DNA of 64,000 bases from an uncultured Bacteroidia bacterium (lineage in GTDB: Bacteria; Bacteroidota; Bacteroidia; Bacteroidales; Prolixibacteraceae), in contig CAIUAN010000044.1 of NCBI GenBank assembly GCA_903897145.1, positions 1-64,000 of the forward strand. Direction: 5' to 3'. The stretch's first letter is position 1, and every line of letters begins with the position of its first letter. Positions 1-9,420 of the stretch are shown piece after piece. Under the pieces are notes generated by a model that saw nothing but the letters and a program-made list of their open reading frames with translations, made no database searches and was not told where the DNA came from. The translations under genes were made by a program, and so were the position numbers.

Positions 1-1025
1 CCAATGTTGAGACGTTCATCTTCGCCAGTATACGTTTGATGAAGTTGGAATATATTAAAGCGTATCCCTTGCTGAGCGGCTAGATCACCTTCGATAACGA
101 TATCACTGGTTTTCCATTTGGCAAGCCATGCTTGACTATGCTCTAGCTCAAGTTGATCAAATCCTTTATGAAAAGCTGCAGCGAGGTGCTTCTTTGCTGT
201 TTTTAAAAGTTTATCCTTCGCGAAATTTTCTGAGGAGATGCTAACGCCAAATTTTTCGATGGTTATAGATTCTCCACTTTCAATAGTTAATGGGATAATA
301 TTGGCAATAAATTTTGGACGATTCTCAATGTCAGCAGTGAATGGAATGGGCTGGCCATTTTTAAGCAGGTTGATTTTCATTCCACTGCAGACGTGAAATA
401 GTGTTTTTCGTACCTCTGCCACGATATATCCTTCTCCCGATTTTATCTCCGCATCTACTTCATCCCAGAATTTCTCGTCGTAGTTGGCGTCTTCATTGCT
501 AATATCAAAGTCGATATAGGGACTAAGTGTTAGCTTGTCGGAGAAGTTTAAGGCTGTAAGGGTATATCGAATGGCTCCAATTTCAGAATTAGCGATGCTA
601 AGAAATCGTCGAGTCGAAACTTTAATCTGCTTGCCAGAGGCTAGCTCCGCCACGAAATCACGTGTTAGATGACCCTCTTGCATATCGAGCTCTCTCTTAA
701 AGGAGATAATTTTTGCCGTATTTAAATCGAGCGTTTCAGTTCCAATGCGCACGTCGATGCCGATCCAATTGGCCGCATTTAGCACTTTGGCAAAATACTG
801 CGGATAGCCATTTTTCCACCATCCCACACGTGTTTTGTCCGGATAATAAACGCCCGCAACATAATTGCCAGGGAGTGTTTGGCCGGTGAAGCGTTCTTCA
901 AAGTTAGCGCGATGACCTATGCGGCCATTGCCTAAACTCATCAGACTCTCTGTTATTTTATTGTATTCAGGATGAAAATCTTCTTCAATGATCTTCCATC
1001 CGTTATGTTTGATATATTCTTTCAT
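1..1025 (-). CDS. GH65 maltose/kojibiose-type phosphorylase, 5' part (runs off the window)
   Basis: The reverse strand reads open from ATG at 1025 to the window edge, giving the first 341 residues. They match the N-terminal beta-sandwich and start of the catalytic barrel of family GH65: an early SLGNGRIGHRANFEERF-like stretch, WWKNGYPQYF, and at the edge FQLHQTYTGEDERLNIG, which opens the (alpha/alpha)6 barrel. The catalytic Glu lies outside the window. GH65 phosphorylases split maltose (or related alpha-glucobioses) with phosphate into glucose and beta-glucose-1-phosphate. This fits the gene directly upstream, a beta-phosphoglucomutase. No signal peptide is visible, so it is probably cytoplasmic. 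Maltose is inferred from context; trehalose or kojibiose cannot be excluded without the rest of the protein. Confidence 0.88.
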   Translation of the reverse strand, partial: MKEYIKHNGWKIIEEDFHPEYNKITESLMSLGNGRIGHRANFEERFTGQTLPGNYVAGVYYPDKTRVGWWKNGYPQYFAKVLNAANWIGIDVRIGTETLDLNTAKIISFKRELDMQEGHLTRDFVAELASGKQIKVSTRRFLSIANSEIGAIRYTLTALNFSDKLTLSPYIDFDISNEDANYDEKFWDEVDAEIKSGEGYIVAEVRKTLFHVCSGMKINLLKNGQPIPFTADIENRPKFIANIIPLTIESGESITIEKFGVSISSENFAKDKLLKTAKKHLAAAFHKGFDQLELEHSQAWLAKWKTSDIVIEGDLAAQQGIRFNIFQLHQTYTGEDERLNI

Positions 1026-1064
1026 TTTAATTTTTTTAGAGTATAGATTTGCTTTCTCAGCGCA

Positions 1065-1715
1065 CTATAAATACCATGATCTTAAACGATCATAATTAAA
1101 TTCTTGAAAACCTGGAATGACAAAGTCTGCCCCTTTGAGGTTCTCATGTTTTCCGATACCAATGCAGTGCATTCCTGCATTAATAGCTGCTTCAATGCCT
1201 GCTTGGGCATCTTCAAAAACCAGACATTTTGTTGGTTCGATACCTAATTGAGTTGCTCCTTTAAGGAATACTTCAGGATCAGGTTTTGCTTTACTAACCA
1301 TATTCCCGTCGATAATGGCGTCGAAATAGGTTGTAAGATTAGTCCGCTCCAGAATAAATGGGGCGTTCTTGCTGGCTGAGCCTAACGCAATACGAATCTT
1401 ATTTTTACGTAAGTCTTTTAAAAAGTTAGTCACCCCTGGGAGTATCTCTTCAGGCTTCATCTCCTCAATTAACTTAAGGTAAAACTCATTTTTTATTGTG
1501 GCCAATCTATTTTTTTCTCCTTCTTCAAGGTTTATATTTCCTATTTGAAGTAGAATATTTAAAGACTCAAGTCTTCCAATACCTTTAAGGCGCTCGTTGT
1601 CATCTTTCGAAAAAACAAAGCCTAGATCCTCGGCAATATTTTTCCAAGCGATATAATGGTATCTCGCCGTGTCGACGATTACTCCATCCAAATCAAAGAT
1701 GCAAGCTTCTATCAT
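1065..1715 (-). CDS. pgmB: Beta-phosphoglucomutase
   Basis: A 216-residue HAD-superfamily protein with every beta-phosphoglucomutase hallmark. Motif I FDLDGVIVDT has nucleophile D8 and acid/base D10; H20 and the cap loop KGIGRLESL (44-52) recognise sugar; S113, K144 and the E168-D169 pair complete the phosphate and Mg sites. It converts beta-glucose-1-phosphate to glucose-6-phosphate in the cytoplasm, taking the product of the GH65 phosphorylase encoded 39 bases downstream into glycolysis. It lies 3 bases after the MFS transporter stop, so the three genes form one leftward operon. Length is typical of the family. Confidence 0.95.
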   Translation of the reverse strand: MIEACIFDLDGVIVDTARYHYIAWKNIAEDLGFVFSKDDNERLKGIGRLESLNILLQIGNINLEEGEKNRLATIKNEFYLKLIEEMKPEEILPGVTNFLKDLRKNKIRIALGSASKNAPFILERTNLTTYFDAIIDGNMVSKAKPDPEVFLKGATQLGIEPTKCLVFEDAQAGIEAAINAGMHCIGIGKHENLKGADFVIPGFQEFNYDRLRSWYL

Positions 1716-1718
1716 TGG

Positions 1719-3050
1719 TTATTTTGCATTAGAAGTTTGTTTATGTTCTTGAATAAATAGAACCGACACAGCAGCCAATACCATTGATAGTCCTGCAAGA
1801 ACAAGCATCAGAATTGTTTTTTCGCCAACCATCGTTAACAGAAGTCCTCCTAATAAACCTGCGGCAATTTGTGGAATCGTGATGCTGGCATTGAAAATAC
1901 CCATGTATACTCCCATTTTATTTGACGGTAAGGCTGCTGAGAGAATTGCATATGGCATAGCTAAAATGGCAGCCCACGCAATTCCTACCCCAATCATTGG
2001 AATAATCAATCCATATTTATCTTTGATAAAATTCAAGGAGATTAGTCCGAGGCCTCCTGCTAGGAGTGAAAACAGATAGGTTGCTTTTCGACCAAATCGA
2101 TTGGCTATATTAGCCATTACAAGGGAGAACAGTGCTCCAAATAGACTGTATCCTGCAAATATGACGCCTACCCAGTTTCCTGCTTCATTGTAGGAAGCAG
2201 AGGTAGAATCTCCAGCCACCGTATTCCAAACGTTTTGTGCTATTCCTGGTGTGGTGTATACCCACATCATAAATAGTGCAAACCACGAGAAGAACTGAAC
2301 GATGGAAAGTCGCCACATGGTCGATGGTATTTCTGCAAGCAGACTTAAGAAGGACCCGGTTGGAGTCTCTTTTTCGGCACCTGCATTATACTTTTCGTAC
2401 TGTTCTGGTGGGTACTCTTTTGTTCTAAAGCTCGTCCATAATACGGAGAGTAAAAGGGCACCTCCTCCAAAGTAAAACGACCAAATAACCGTTGGGGCTA
2501 CTTTTTCGCCTACTGCTGGGATGTTGGAAACCCCGATCCAGGTTAATACAAATGGGAGTAAAGAACCTACCACGGCTCCGGCATTGATTAAAAAGCTTTG
2601 GATAGAATACCCCTGGTTCCGTTGTTCTTCCGATACCATATCTCCCACTAAGGCTCTAAATGGTTGCATGGTGATGTTAAAAGAGGTATCCATAAACAAC
2701 AACATAAAAGCACCAAAAAAGAGCGGAGGCAATAGGTAGGCAAAGAATTCAGAGTTTGGCATGAAAAACATCGCCATTGCTGAAATTATAGCTCCAAAAA
2801 GGATAAACGGAATCCGACGACCAAGTCGAGTCCAGGTTTTATCGCTGAAAAGACCAATGATAGGCTGCACAATTAGCCCAGCTAGAGGCGCCGCAAGCCA
2901 GAAATAGCTCAGATCATGAACATCTGCGCCTAACGCGGATAATATTCTGCTGGTGTTGCCATTTTGTAACGAATAGCCGATCTGGACACCCATAAATCCA
3001 AAACTTATGTTCCAGATTGACCAAAACGAGAGTTGCGGTTTCTTATTCAT
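1719..3050 (-). CDS. MFS maltose/oligosaccharide transporter (SLC45/SusT-like)
   Basis: A 443-residue membrane protein with about twelve hydrophobic segments. The cytoplasmic loop after helix 2 reads QPIIGLFSDKTWTRLGRRIP, the signature of MFS sugar:cation symporters of the sucrose/maltose (SLC45-like) branch common in Bacteroidota starch loci. It should carry maltose or short maltodextrins across the inner membrane. It is the first gene of the leftward operon MFS-pgmB-GH65. A good promoter (3284-3314) and a LacI-type operator (3365-3386) lie upstream. Substrate is inferred from the neighbours. Confidence 0.88.
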   Translation of the reverse strand: MNKKPQLSFWSIWNISFGFMGVQIGYSLQNGNTSRILSALGADVHDLSYFWLAAPLAGLIVQPIIGLFSDKTWTRLGRRIPFILFGAIISAMAMFFMPNSEFFAYLLPPLFFGAFMLLFMDTSFNITMQPFRALVGDMVSEEQRNQGYSIQSFLINAGAVVGSLLPFVLTWIGVSNIPAVGEKVAPTVIWSFYFGGGALLLSVLWTSFRTKEYPPEQYEKYNAGAEKETPTGSFLSLLAEIPSTMWRLSIVQFFSWFALFMMWVYTTPGIAQNVWNTVAGDSTSASYNEAGNWVGVIFAGYSLFGALFSLVMANIANRFGRKATYLFSLLAGGLGLISLNFIKDKYGLIIPMIGVGIAWAAILAMPYAILSAALPSNKMGVYMGIFNASITIPQIAAGLLGGLLLTMVGEKTILMLVLAGLSMVLAAVSVLFIQEHKQTSNAK

Positions 3051-3283
3051 ACGATAAATTGCGTTTATTAATTAAAAACATAACCTGACTATCTTTTATG
3101 GAAGGTTCATCTTGAGATTCTCTGCATGAGCTTTTGCCTCAAACAAAAAATGGCACGGATAAAACTTTCCGACTAAAGTTAAATTTTGTCGGGTTAAGCA
3201 CCAAGAATAAGGAAAATAGGGAAACTCGTTATTCTGAATAGAAGAACGAATTTAAAAGGGGAAAGATGATTATTATTCGAAGA

Positions 3284-3314
3284 CAAATATAGAGTGGAAT
3301 TTGCTTAAATGCAA
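3284..3314 (-). promoter_or_regulatory. Bacteroidota promoter of the MFS-pgmB-GH65 operon
   Basis: On the reverse strand TTG (3314-3312) is followed after 20 bases by TATATTTG (3291-3284). This matches the Bacteroidota consensus TTTG-N19-21-TAnnTTTG for the housekeeping sigma factor. The leader to the MFS start would be about 225 bases, longer than elsewhere in this window. Confidence 0.5.
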
Positions 3315-3364
3315 TACATTTAGATGTTTATGGTGAAATAAATCAGAAGAATTTTAATAAATCC

Positions 3365-3386
3365 TTTATGCAAACGTTTGCATAAA
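3365..3386. promoter_or_regulatory. LacI-family operator (22-bp perfect palindrome)
   Basis: TTTATGCAAACG/CGTTTGCATAAA is a perfect 22-bp palindrome with the central CG typical of LacI/GalR operators. It lies 12 bases past the stop of the lacI-type gene and about 50 bases upstream of the -33 box of the MFS operon. The core GCAAACGTTTGC recurs at 4579-4590. It is the obvious binding site of the adjacent regulator (inference). Confidence 0.75.
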
Positions 3387-3398
3387 GTGCAAAATTTT

Positions 3399-4412
3399 TC
3401 AGATTTTTTTCGTCGATTCTCGAATTACGAGATTTGTATCGACATAAAATGTCTCTCCGGCACCATTTCGTTTGTTTTCGATCCGTTCGAGAAGCGCACT
3501 GGCAGCTTTCACCCCCATCTCATAACCGTGTTGATCGACTGAGCTTAGTGTTGGTGTGGTTATATCGGAGAAATTACCTGCAGAAAAGCCCATAATAGCT
3601 ACCTTCTCAGGAATGGCAATCCCCATTTTTTGTAAGCTCTTCATCGCACCTACAGCCGTTAAGTCATTAACCGTGAAGATACCATCGGGTGGAATGGGTA
3701 ATTGAATGAGATTACGAGTTGCAATAGCCGCAAGCTCAAAAGAATCGGCTACAATCACATACTCTTCTAAATAGGGTAATCCATGTTTCTGTAAGGCTTC
3801 TTTGTAACCATCTAAGCGGCATTTCCCAATTCCTAAAGTACTCGGTGCGGCTAAGTGGGCGATCCGCCTACATCCTGAATCGATTAAGTGACAGACGGCG
3901 TTGTATGCGGCTAATTTATCATCTATGATCACACTGTCGGAATCGAAACCTTCAGGTATCCGATCGAAAAAGACCATCGGAATGCCGCTCTCTTCAATCA
4001 TTTGTAGATGGTTGAAATCTTTGGTTTGCTTGGAGATCGATATTAATGCTCCTTCCACTCGATTCGAAAGAAGTGCTTGCGCATTGATGATCTCTCGATC
4101 GTATTTCTCATTCGATTGGCAGATCATAACATTATAACCCGCATCATAGGCCACATCTTCGATACCACTAATTACCGACGAGAAAAAATAGTGAACCAGC
4201 TCAGGGATAATAACCCCAATGGTGTTCGTCTTGCTGTTTTTAAGGGAGAGCGCAACGGCATTCGGCTTGTAGTGAAGCCTCTTCGCAAGCTCATTGACCG
4301 CATCTTTTGTGTCGGTGCTGATGTCGGGATGGTCTTTTAACGCACGAGATACCGTTGAGGCAGAAATACCGAGTGCTTTCGCAATATCTTTAATGGTTAC
4401 TGGACTACTCAT
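3399..4412 (-). CDS. LacI-family transcriptional regulator of the maltose/starch locus
   Basis: A 337-residue LacI/GalR protein. The N-terminal helix-turn-helix reads TIKDIAKALGISASTVSRAL (about residues 6-25), followed by the hinge helix KPNAVALSL and a periplasmic-binding-protein-like effector domain to the end. Full length for the family. It sits between the catabolic operon and the divergently transcribed sus operon, and copies of a LacI-type palindrome lie before both operons, so it very probably controls them in response to a maltose-derived effector. No SusR-type sensor is present in the window. Whether it represses or activates is not shown; both operators lie upstream of the likely -33 boxes, which would suit activation. 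Confidence 0.93.
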   Translation of the reverse strand: MSSPVTIKDIAKALGISASTVSRALKDHPDISTDTKDAVNELAKRLHYKPNAVALSLKNSKTNTIGVIIPELVHYFFSSVISGIEDVAYDAGYNVMICQSNEKYDREIINAQALLSNRVEGALISISKQTKDFNHLQMIEESGIPMVFFDRIPEGFDSDSVIIDDKLAAYNAVCHLIDSGCRRIAHLAAPSTLGIGKCRLDGYKEALQKHGLPYLEEYVIVADSFELAAIATRNLIQLPIPPDGIFTVNDLTAVGAMKSLQKMGIAIPEKVAIMGFSAGNFSDITTPTLSSVDQHGYEMGVKAASALLERIENKRNGAGETFYVDTNLVIRESTKKI

Positions 4413-4578
4413 TCATTTAGGTCGTTAGCGAATACGTCTTTTATAACTTCACTAAATTACATAATAATTATGGATTTACAATTATTTAAGGGTGTTTAAC
4501 AATTACTTGGCTATTCATTCACGAATAAATGCGAAAATAAAAAACATGTTGTAAAACATATTTGGCGCAAACGTCACC

Positions 4579-4590
4579 GCAAACGTTTGC
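4579..4590. promoter_or_regulatory. LacI-family operator upstream of susC
   Basis: GCAAACGTTTGC is a perfect 12-bp palindrome identical to the core of the 22-bp site at 3365-3386; the right flank ATAA is also shared. A half site GCAAACG lies just to the left (4567-4573). It is centred roughly 75 bases upstream of the predicted susC transcription start. Confidence 0.7.
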
Positions 4591-4646
4591 ATAAGAATAA
4601 TTCCGGATCGGCCATATTTATATGTTAATTCAGTGTTAAAATAGTG

Positions 4647-4654
4647 TTAATTTG
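4647..4654 (+). promoter_or_regulatory. Candidate susC -7 box
   Basis: TTAATTTG differs at one position from TAnnTTTG and is followed by C, as often in this phylum. No convincing -33 TTG lies 19-21 bases upstream, which would suit an activator-dependent promoter. It leaves a leader of about 125 bases. Confidence 0.3.
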
Positions 4655-4785
4655 CAGTGCCACTATAAGGAAAGGGAAAGATTTATTGAGGCAAGATATT
4701 ATTATTCAAGTGCTTATATGCCATGATGATCGTGAGGTCTAGCATTGAATTTGAACTGTAATTATGAACCAAAAATTTGAATCAC

Positions 4786-7749
4786 ATGAAATTTAAACTT
4801 TTAAAATTGAAAGCAATTTGGTTTCTGCTTTTGACTCTACTGACGATGTCGGTGGTGGCTCAGGAGAGATCAATTTCCGGTAAAGTTGCCGATGCTACCA
4901 CAAATGAAAGCCTTATTGGTGTGACTGTATTAGTCGAAGGGACCTATACAGGAACAGCTACCGATGTTGATGGGAACTTTACCTTAAAGGTGACTCCTGG
5001 TGCAAAGCTGGTTTTTTCTTTTGTCGGATACCAGAGTCAGACTGTTGCCGTTGACTCACAAACATCATTAGCTATCGCGTTGAAAGTTCAACCGAAGGGG
5101 CTTGATGAAGTTGTAATTATTGGATACGGATCTGTGAAAAAATCAGATGCAACCGGATCTATTAGTACGGTAAGCTCAAAAGACTTTAATAAAGGTGCGA
5201 TCACTTCGGCTCAAGACCTTATCGTAGGGAAGAGCGCTGGTGTGGTAATCACCTCCTCAGGTGGTGCTCCAGGTAGCGGATCTTCGATTCGTATCCGCGG
5301 TGGATCATCTTTAAACGCTTCGAATGACCCTCTAATAATTATCGATGGTGTACCAATTGATAATAGCAATGTAGCGGGAAGTTCAAACTTCTTATCGTTT
5401 GTTAATCCAAATGATATTGAGACTTTCACGATCTTAAAAGATGCTTCTTCAACCGCCATCTATGGTTCTAGAGCTTCGAATGGTGTGATCTTAATTACAA
5501 CGAAGAGTGGCACTTTAAACACTCCGTTGAAGATTAGCTACAATGGGAACTCTTCTATCGGTCAAGCGATCAAATTTGTAGACGTCTACTCAGGCGACCA
5601 AGTTCGGGCAATTGCTGCCGATCACATTCCATTATATGGTGTAAATAGCTTATCGACATTAGGAACTGCGAACACAAACTGGCAGCGCGAAATTTTCCGT
5701 CAAGCCGTTTCGTCTGATCATAACCTAAGTTTAACAGGAGCAACCAAAAATCTTCCATACCGTGTTTCACTTGGATTTACCGATCAGAATGGTATTCTAA
5801 GAAACACTGGAATGCAAAGAGCGACTGCTGCGATTAACCTGAATCCAGTACTTCTTAATGGTGCATTGAAATTAAATATCAATGCGAAAGGGATGAACAC
5901 CGCAAATAACTTTGGAGATGCGGGTGCAGTTGGTTCTGCAGTAAGCATGGATCCAACACAATCGGTGCATGACAATAGCATCGCAGCTCAAAATAATTCA
6001 GCTGGCTTTTATCAGTGGGCTAATTATGGAGCAAACCTAGGAACTCCTAACCCAGTCGAGCAATTGGTGATGTCAGATAATCATTCTACCGTTCAGCGTG
6101 CGATAGCGAATGTTCAAGCAAATTATAAACTTCCATTCTTGCCTGATCTGCATGCAAACTTAAATGTTGCAACGGATTATACCGATGGGAAAGGTCAGAA
6201 CAACCGTCCTGCAACTTCGCCTTCGGTACTTACTGCTCCTCTTTATGGTCGCTTAAATGATTATACTGGCAGAAACTATAACAACCTTCTTGACTTCTAC
6301 TTAAACTATACAAAGGAGTTAGGGTCTAGCAAGATTGATGCAACAGCCGGTTATTCATGGCAACACTTTAAACGTGATGGCAGCAGCTACTCTCGCGGAA
6401 TCGTGGATAACACGCACCCTTACCAAAAATCAGATAGCTCCTCATTTATTACTGAGAATTATCTTGTTTCATTCTTTGGTCGTGTGAACTACAGCTTTAA
6501 AAATAAGTACTTATTAACGGCCACAATTCGTGATGATGGTTCATCTCGTTTTGCAAAAGGCAACCAGTGGGGTCTATTCCCATCTGCCGCTTTAGCTTGG
6601 AAGATTAAAGAAGAGTCGTTCTTGAGAGATATGAATGGACTTTCTGATTTGAAACTTCGTTTGGGTTATGGGGTCACTGGTCAGCAAGATGTAGGGAATG
6701 ACTATCCTGCTCAGGCACGGTACATTAAATCAGTTGAAGGTTCTTATTATCCAATCGGAGGGGCCTATCTTCCAACGTTACGTCCAAGTGCGTATGATCC
6801 TAATATCAAGTGGGAACAGACAGCCACTACAAATGTTGGACTTGATTTTGGATTCCTAAAAGATCGTATCACCGGTTCTGTCGAAGTATACAATCGAGTT
6901 ACTACGAATCTATTAAATACCGTTACTGTTCCTAGTGGAAGTAACTTCTCAAATACGTTGCTAACCAATGTGGGAAGTTTAGAGAATAGAGGTGCTGAGC
7001 TCTCACTGAATTTTGCGCCAATTGCCAAGAAAGATATGTCGTTGATCTTTGGCATGAACTTTACCTACAACGAAAATAAGATCACGAAGCTGTTGATCTC
7101 TGACGATCCAACGTATATCGGTATCTTATATGGCAGTGCCTTTACGGGTATGAACCAAGTTACTCGCGTGGGTCAAGGTGCTTACTCTTATTTCGTAAAC
7201 AAACAGGTTTACGATCCAAGTGGAGCTCCAATAGAAGGTCTTTATGTTGATCTATCGGGTAAAGGTGGAACGGTAAGTGGAAACAATGCAGATAAATATA
7301 TCTACAAAAATCCAACCCCAGTATTCTTAATGGGCTTCTCTGCTAAATTCAACTACAAGAAGTTCGATATGTCTGCCTCTGCTCGGACAAACATAGGAAA
7401 CTATGTTTACGATGCTATCGGCGCTGGATCATCTTACGATCAGATGTCTCAAATTGGATATTGGAAAAATATGCCAACCATCCTTAGCGATACGAAGTTC
7501 GTGGCGCGTCAATTTACGAGCGATTACTTTGTTCAGAATGCTTCATTCTTTAAACTGGACAATGTTAGTGCTGGATATAATTTTGATGATGTGTATGATC
7601 ATTTTAAGGTAAGACTTAGTCTGACTGTTCAAAATGCTTTGTGCATCACCAAATACAAAGGAATTGATCCTGAAGTTCCAGGTGGTATAGATAATAACTT
7701 CTATCCTAGACCTCGTACGTTCATGCTTGGTGTAAGCATAACTTATTAA
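4786..7749 (+). CDS. susC: SusC-type TonB-dependent outer-membrane maltodextrin transporter
   Basis: Read from ATG 4786 this is 987 residues; a TTG three codons earlier is rejected because ATG puts the signal peptide in normal position. The signal peptide ends at SVVAQ. A carboxypeptidase-regulatory-like domain (GKVADATTNESLIGVTVLVE onward) is followed by the plug (DEVVIIGYGSVKKSDATGSI, then the SusC hallmark IRIRGGSSLNASNDPLIIID) and a 22-strand barrel ending in an aromatic-terminated strand (MLGVSITY). It imports maltodextrins captured by the SusD lid, powered by TonB-ExbBD. First gene of a four-gene operon; susD starts 21 bases later. The starch substrate is inferred from the linked amylase, GH65 phosphorylase and starch-binding lipoproteins. 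Confidence 0.93.
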   Translation: MKFKLLKLKAIWFLLLTLLTMSVVAQERSISGKVADATTNESLIGVTVLVEGTYTGTATDVDGNFTLKVTPGAKLVFSFVGYQSQTVAVDSQTSLAIALKVQPKGLDEVVIIGYGSVKKSDATGSISTVSSKDFNKGAITSAQDLIVGKSAGVVITSSGGAPGSGSSIRIRGGSSLNASNDPLIIIDGVPIDNSNVAGSSNFLSFVNPNDIETFTILKDASSTAIYGSRASNGVILITTKSGTLNTPLKISYNGNSSIGQAIKFVDVYSGDQVRAIAADHIPLYGVNSLSTLGTANTNWQREIFRQAVSSDHNLSLTGATKNLPYRVSLGFTDQNGILRNTGMQRATAAINLNPVLLNGALKLNINAKGMNTANNFGDAGAVGSAVSMDPTQSVHDNSIAAQNNSAGFYQWANYGANLGTPNPVEQLVMSDNHSTVQRAIANVQANYKLPFLPDLHANLNVATDYTDGKGQNNRPATSPSVLTAPLYGRLNDYTGRNYNNLLDFYLNYTKELGSSKIDATAGYSWQHFKRDGSSYSRGIVDNTHPYQKSDSSSFITENYLVSFFGRVNYSFKNKYLLTATIRDDGSSRFAKGNQWGLFPSAALAWKIKEESFLRDMNGLSDLKLRLGYGVTGQQDVGNDYPAQARYIKSVEGSYYPIGGAYLPTLRPSAYDPNIKWEQTATTNVGLDFGFLKDRITGSVEVYNRVTTNLLNTVTVPSGSNFSNTLLTNVGSLENRGAELSLNFAPIAKKDMSLIFGMNFTYNENKITKLLISDDPTYIGILYGSAFTGMNQVTRVGQGAYSYFVNKQVYDPSGAPIEGLYVDLSGKGGTVSGNNADKYIYKNPTPVFLMGFSAKFNYKKFDMSASARTNIGNYVYDAIGAGSSYDQMSQIGYWKNMPTILSDTKFVARQFTSDYFVQNASFFKLDNVSAGYNFDDVYDHFKVRLSLTVQNALCITKYKGIDPEVPGGIDNNFYPRPRTFMLGVSITY

Positions 7750-7770
7750 TATTCTAAATACTTGATAGAT

Positions 7771-9402
7771 ATGAATAAAAAGATAATAATCGGAATCGTA
7801 CTTTCAGCATTCATGATTAGTTCATGTGTGAAAGATCTAAATGTAATTCCAAAAGATAAGAATACGATCTTAGCGGGCAACCTAAATGATAGTACCATCT
7901 ACATGAAGGAGGCTCTTGGAAAAATCTATGCCAGTTTTATCATCTCTGGCCAGGGAAGCTCAGGTGGCGACGATATCGCTGCATCTGATGGGAACTTCTT
8001 TACCACAACCAGAGCACTCTGGAACTGCCAAGAGATTACTACTGACGAAGCTATGTGTGCTTGGGGTGATGTGGGTATTGCCGACTTAAACACTCAAACA
8101 TGGAGCCCTCAAAATCCATTCTTGACCGCTCTTTATCAGCGTTTAAGTTTAAGTGTGACGTATGCAAATGAGTTTATTCGCAATACAAAGGCAAGTACCG
8201 ATCCAACGATCATGAGGTATAATGCTGAAGCTCGCTACTTAAGAGCCTTAGCGTATGCTTGGGATATGGACCTTTTCGGAAATCCTCCTTTTACAACCGA
8301 TGCTGATGGAGTGGGAAAATTCTTTCCGAAACAGCTAGATCCAGATTCAAAAATCGGACGAGCTAAATTGTTTAACTACATCGTTTCTGAGCTTCATGCT
8401 ATTGAAAATAAACTTGGAGCGCCAAAGTCTTCTTATCCTCAGGCTGACCAGGGAGCATGTTGGATGTTGTTGGCTCGTGTTTATTTAAATGCACAAGTAT
8501 ATACGGGGACTGCAAAATATGATAGCTGTAAAATTTATTGCGATAAAGTAATTGGCAGTGGAGCCTATCAATTGGCGACGAACTACAGACAAAACTTTAG
8601 TGCAGATAATGATGGTGTTCACAATCCAGAGATGATCTTTGCTTGGGCTCAAGATGGTATTCATACCCAAGGTTATGTCGGTACAACATTTATTATTGAG
8701 TCATGTAGTGATGGAACGTATATCAATGCTCCTGATCTTGGTTTGACTTCCAATACCAACTGGAATGGAAACAGAGCACGAAAAGATTTCATGAATGTCT
8801 TAGTGGATACGATTGCAACCTATGGCAATGTTCAAATTCCTGCGGCAGATGTTCTTTTCTCACAGAGCAAAGACACACGTGTATACTTAAGAATGAAGCA
8901 AAGCCTCAATATCCCAAGTGCCTCTTCAAGTGGTAATTTTGGAGTTGGAGTTTATAAGTTCACTGCGAAGAATGCTAACGGAACGCAGGCGGCTGATTAT
9001 AATCCTGCTTTTGCAAGCACCGATTTCCCTATTTTCCGTTATGCTGATGCCTTGTTAATGCGTGCTGAATCGTTGCATAAATTAAACAACGATGCAAGTG
9101 CAGTGCAAGATATCAACCTTGTTCGTGCTCGTGCCTATGGTAACGCAACTGGCAATATTACGGCAGGTCAATTAACTGATCAGTTTTTGCTTAATGAACG
9201 TGCTCGTGAGTTTTATTACGAAGCACAACGTCGTACTGACTTAGTCCGTTTCGGTCAGTTTACCGATGGCACCTATAAATGGCAGTGGAAGGGTGGCACT
9301 TTTGGCGGTACTAAAGTTGACAGTCATCTTAATCTGTTCCCAATTCCGGGTGATGAGGTTTCTGCTAACCCGAACATCAAACAAAATCCAGGTTATAATT
9401 AA
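7771..9402 (+). CDS. susD: SusD/RagB-type starch-binding surface lipoprotein
   Basis: The ATG at 7771 gives 543 residues; an in-frame TTG at 7762 is less likely. The lipoprotein signal ends with MISSC, lipidated Cys19. The RagB/SusD fold is clear from EARYLRALAYAWDMDLFGNP, the alpha-helical TPR-like N-terminal half, the REFYYEAQRRTDLVRFGQF stretch and the C-terminal FPIPGDEVSANPNIKQNPGY typical of the family. It forms the hinged lid on SusC and delivers bound maltodextrin. Located 21 bases after susC and 18 before susE, clearly co-transcribed. Confidence 0.94.
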   Translation: MNKKIIIGIVLSAFMISSCVKDLNVIPKDKNTILAGNLNDSTIYMKEALGKIYASFIISGQGSSGGDDIAASDGNFFTTTRALWNCQEITTDEAMCAWGDVGIADLNTQTWSPQNPFLTALYQRLSLSVTYANEFIRNTKASTDPTIMRYNAEARYLRALAYAWDMDLFGNPPFTTDADGVGKFFPKQLDPDSKIGRAKLFNYIVSELHAIENKLGAPKSSYPQADQGACWMLLARVYLNAQVYTGTAKYDSCKIYCDKVIGSGAYQLATNYRQNFSADNDGVHNPEMIFAWAQDGIHTQGYVGTTFIIESCSDGTYINAPDLGLTSNTNWNGNRARKDFMNVLVDTIATYGNVQIPAADVLFSQSKDTRVYLRMKQSLNIPSASSSGNFGVGVYKFTAKNANGTQAADYNPAFASTDFPIFRYADALLMRAESLHKLNNDASAVQDINLVRARAYGNATGNITAGQLTDQFLLNERAREFYYEAQRRTDLVRFGQFTDGTYKWQWKGGTFGGTKVDSHLNLFPIPGDEVSANPNIKQNPGYN

Positions 9403-9420
9403 TCTCTAATCTTTAAGACA

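Larger units (their letters stand above)
4413..4785. other. Intergenic control region between lacI-type gene and susC
   Basis: This 373-base AT-rich region holds no gene of useful size. It contains the second operator (4579-4590) and a candidate susC promoter (4647-4654). A weak candidate for the lacI-type gene itself is AAAACATA (4553-4560, one mismatch to the reverse-complement -7 box) with CAA 19 bases away at 4580-4582, inside the operator. That arrangement would allow autoregulation. The last point is speculative. Confidence 0.45.
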
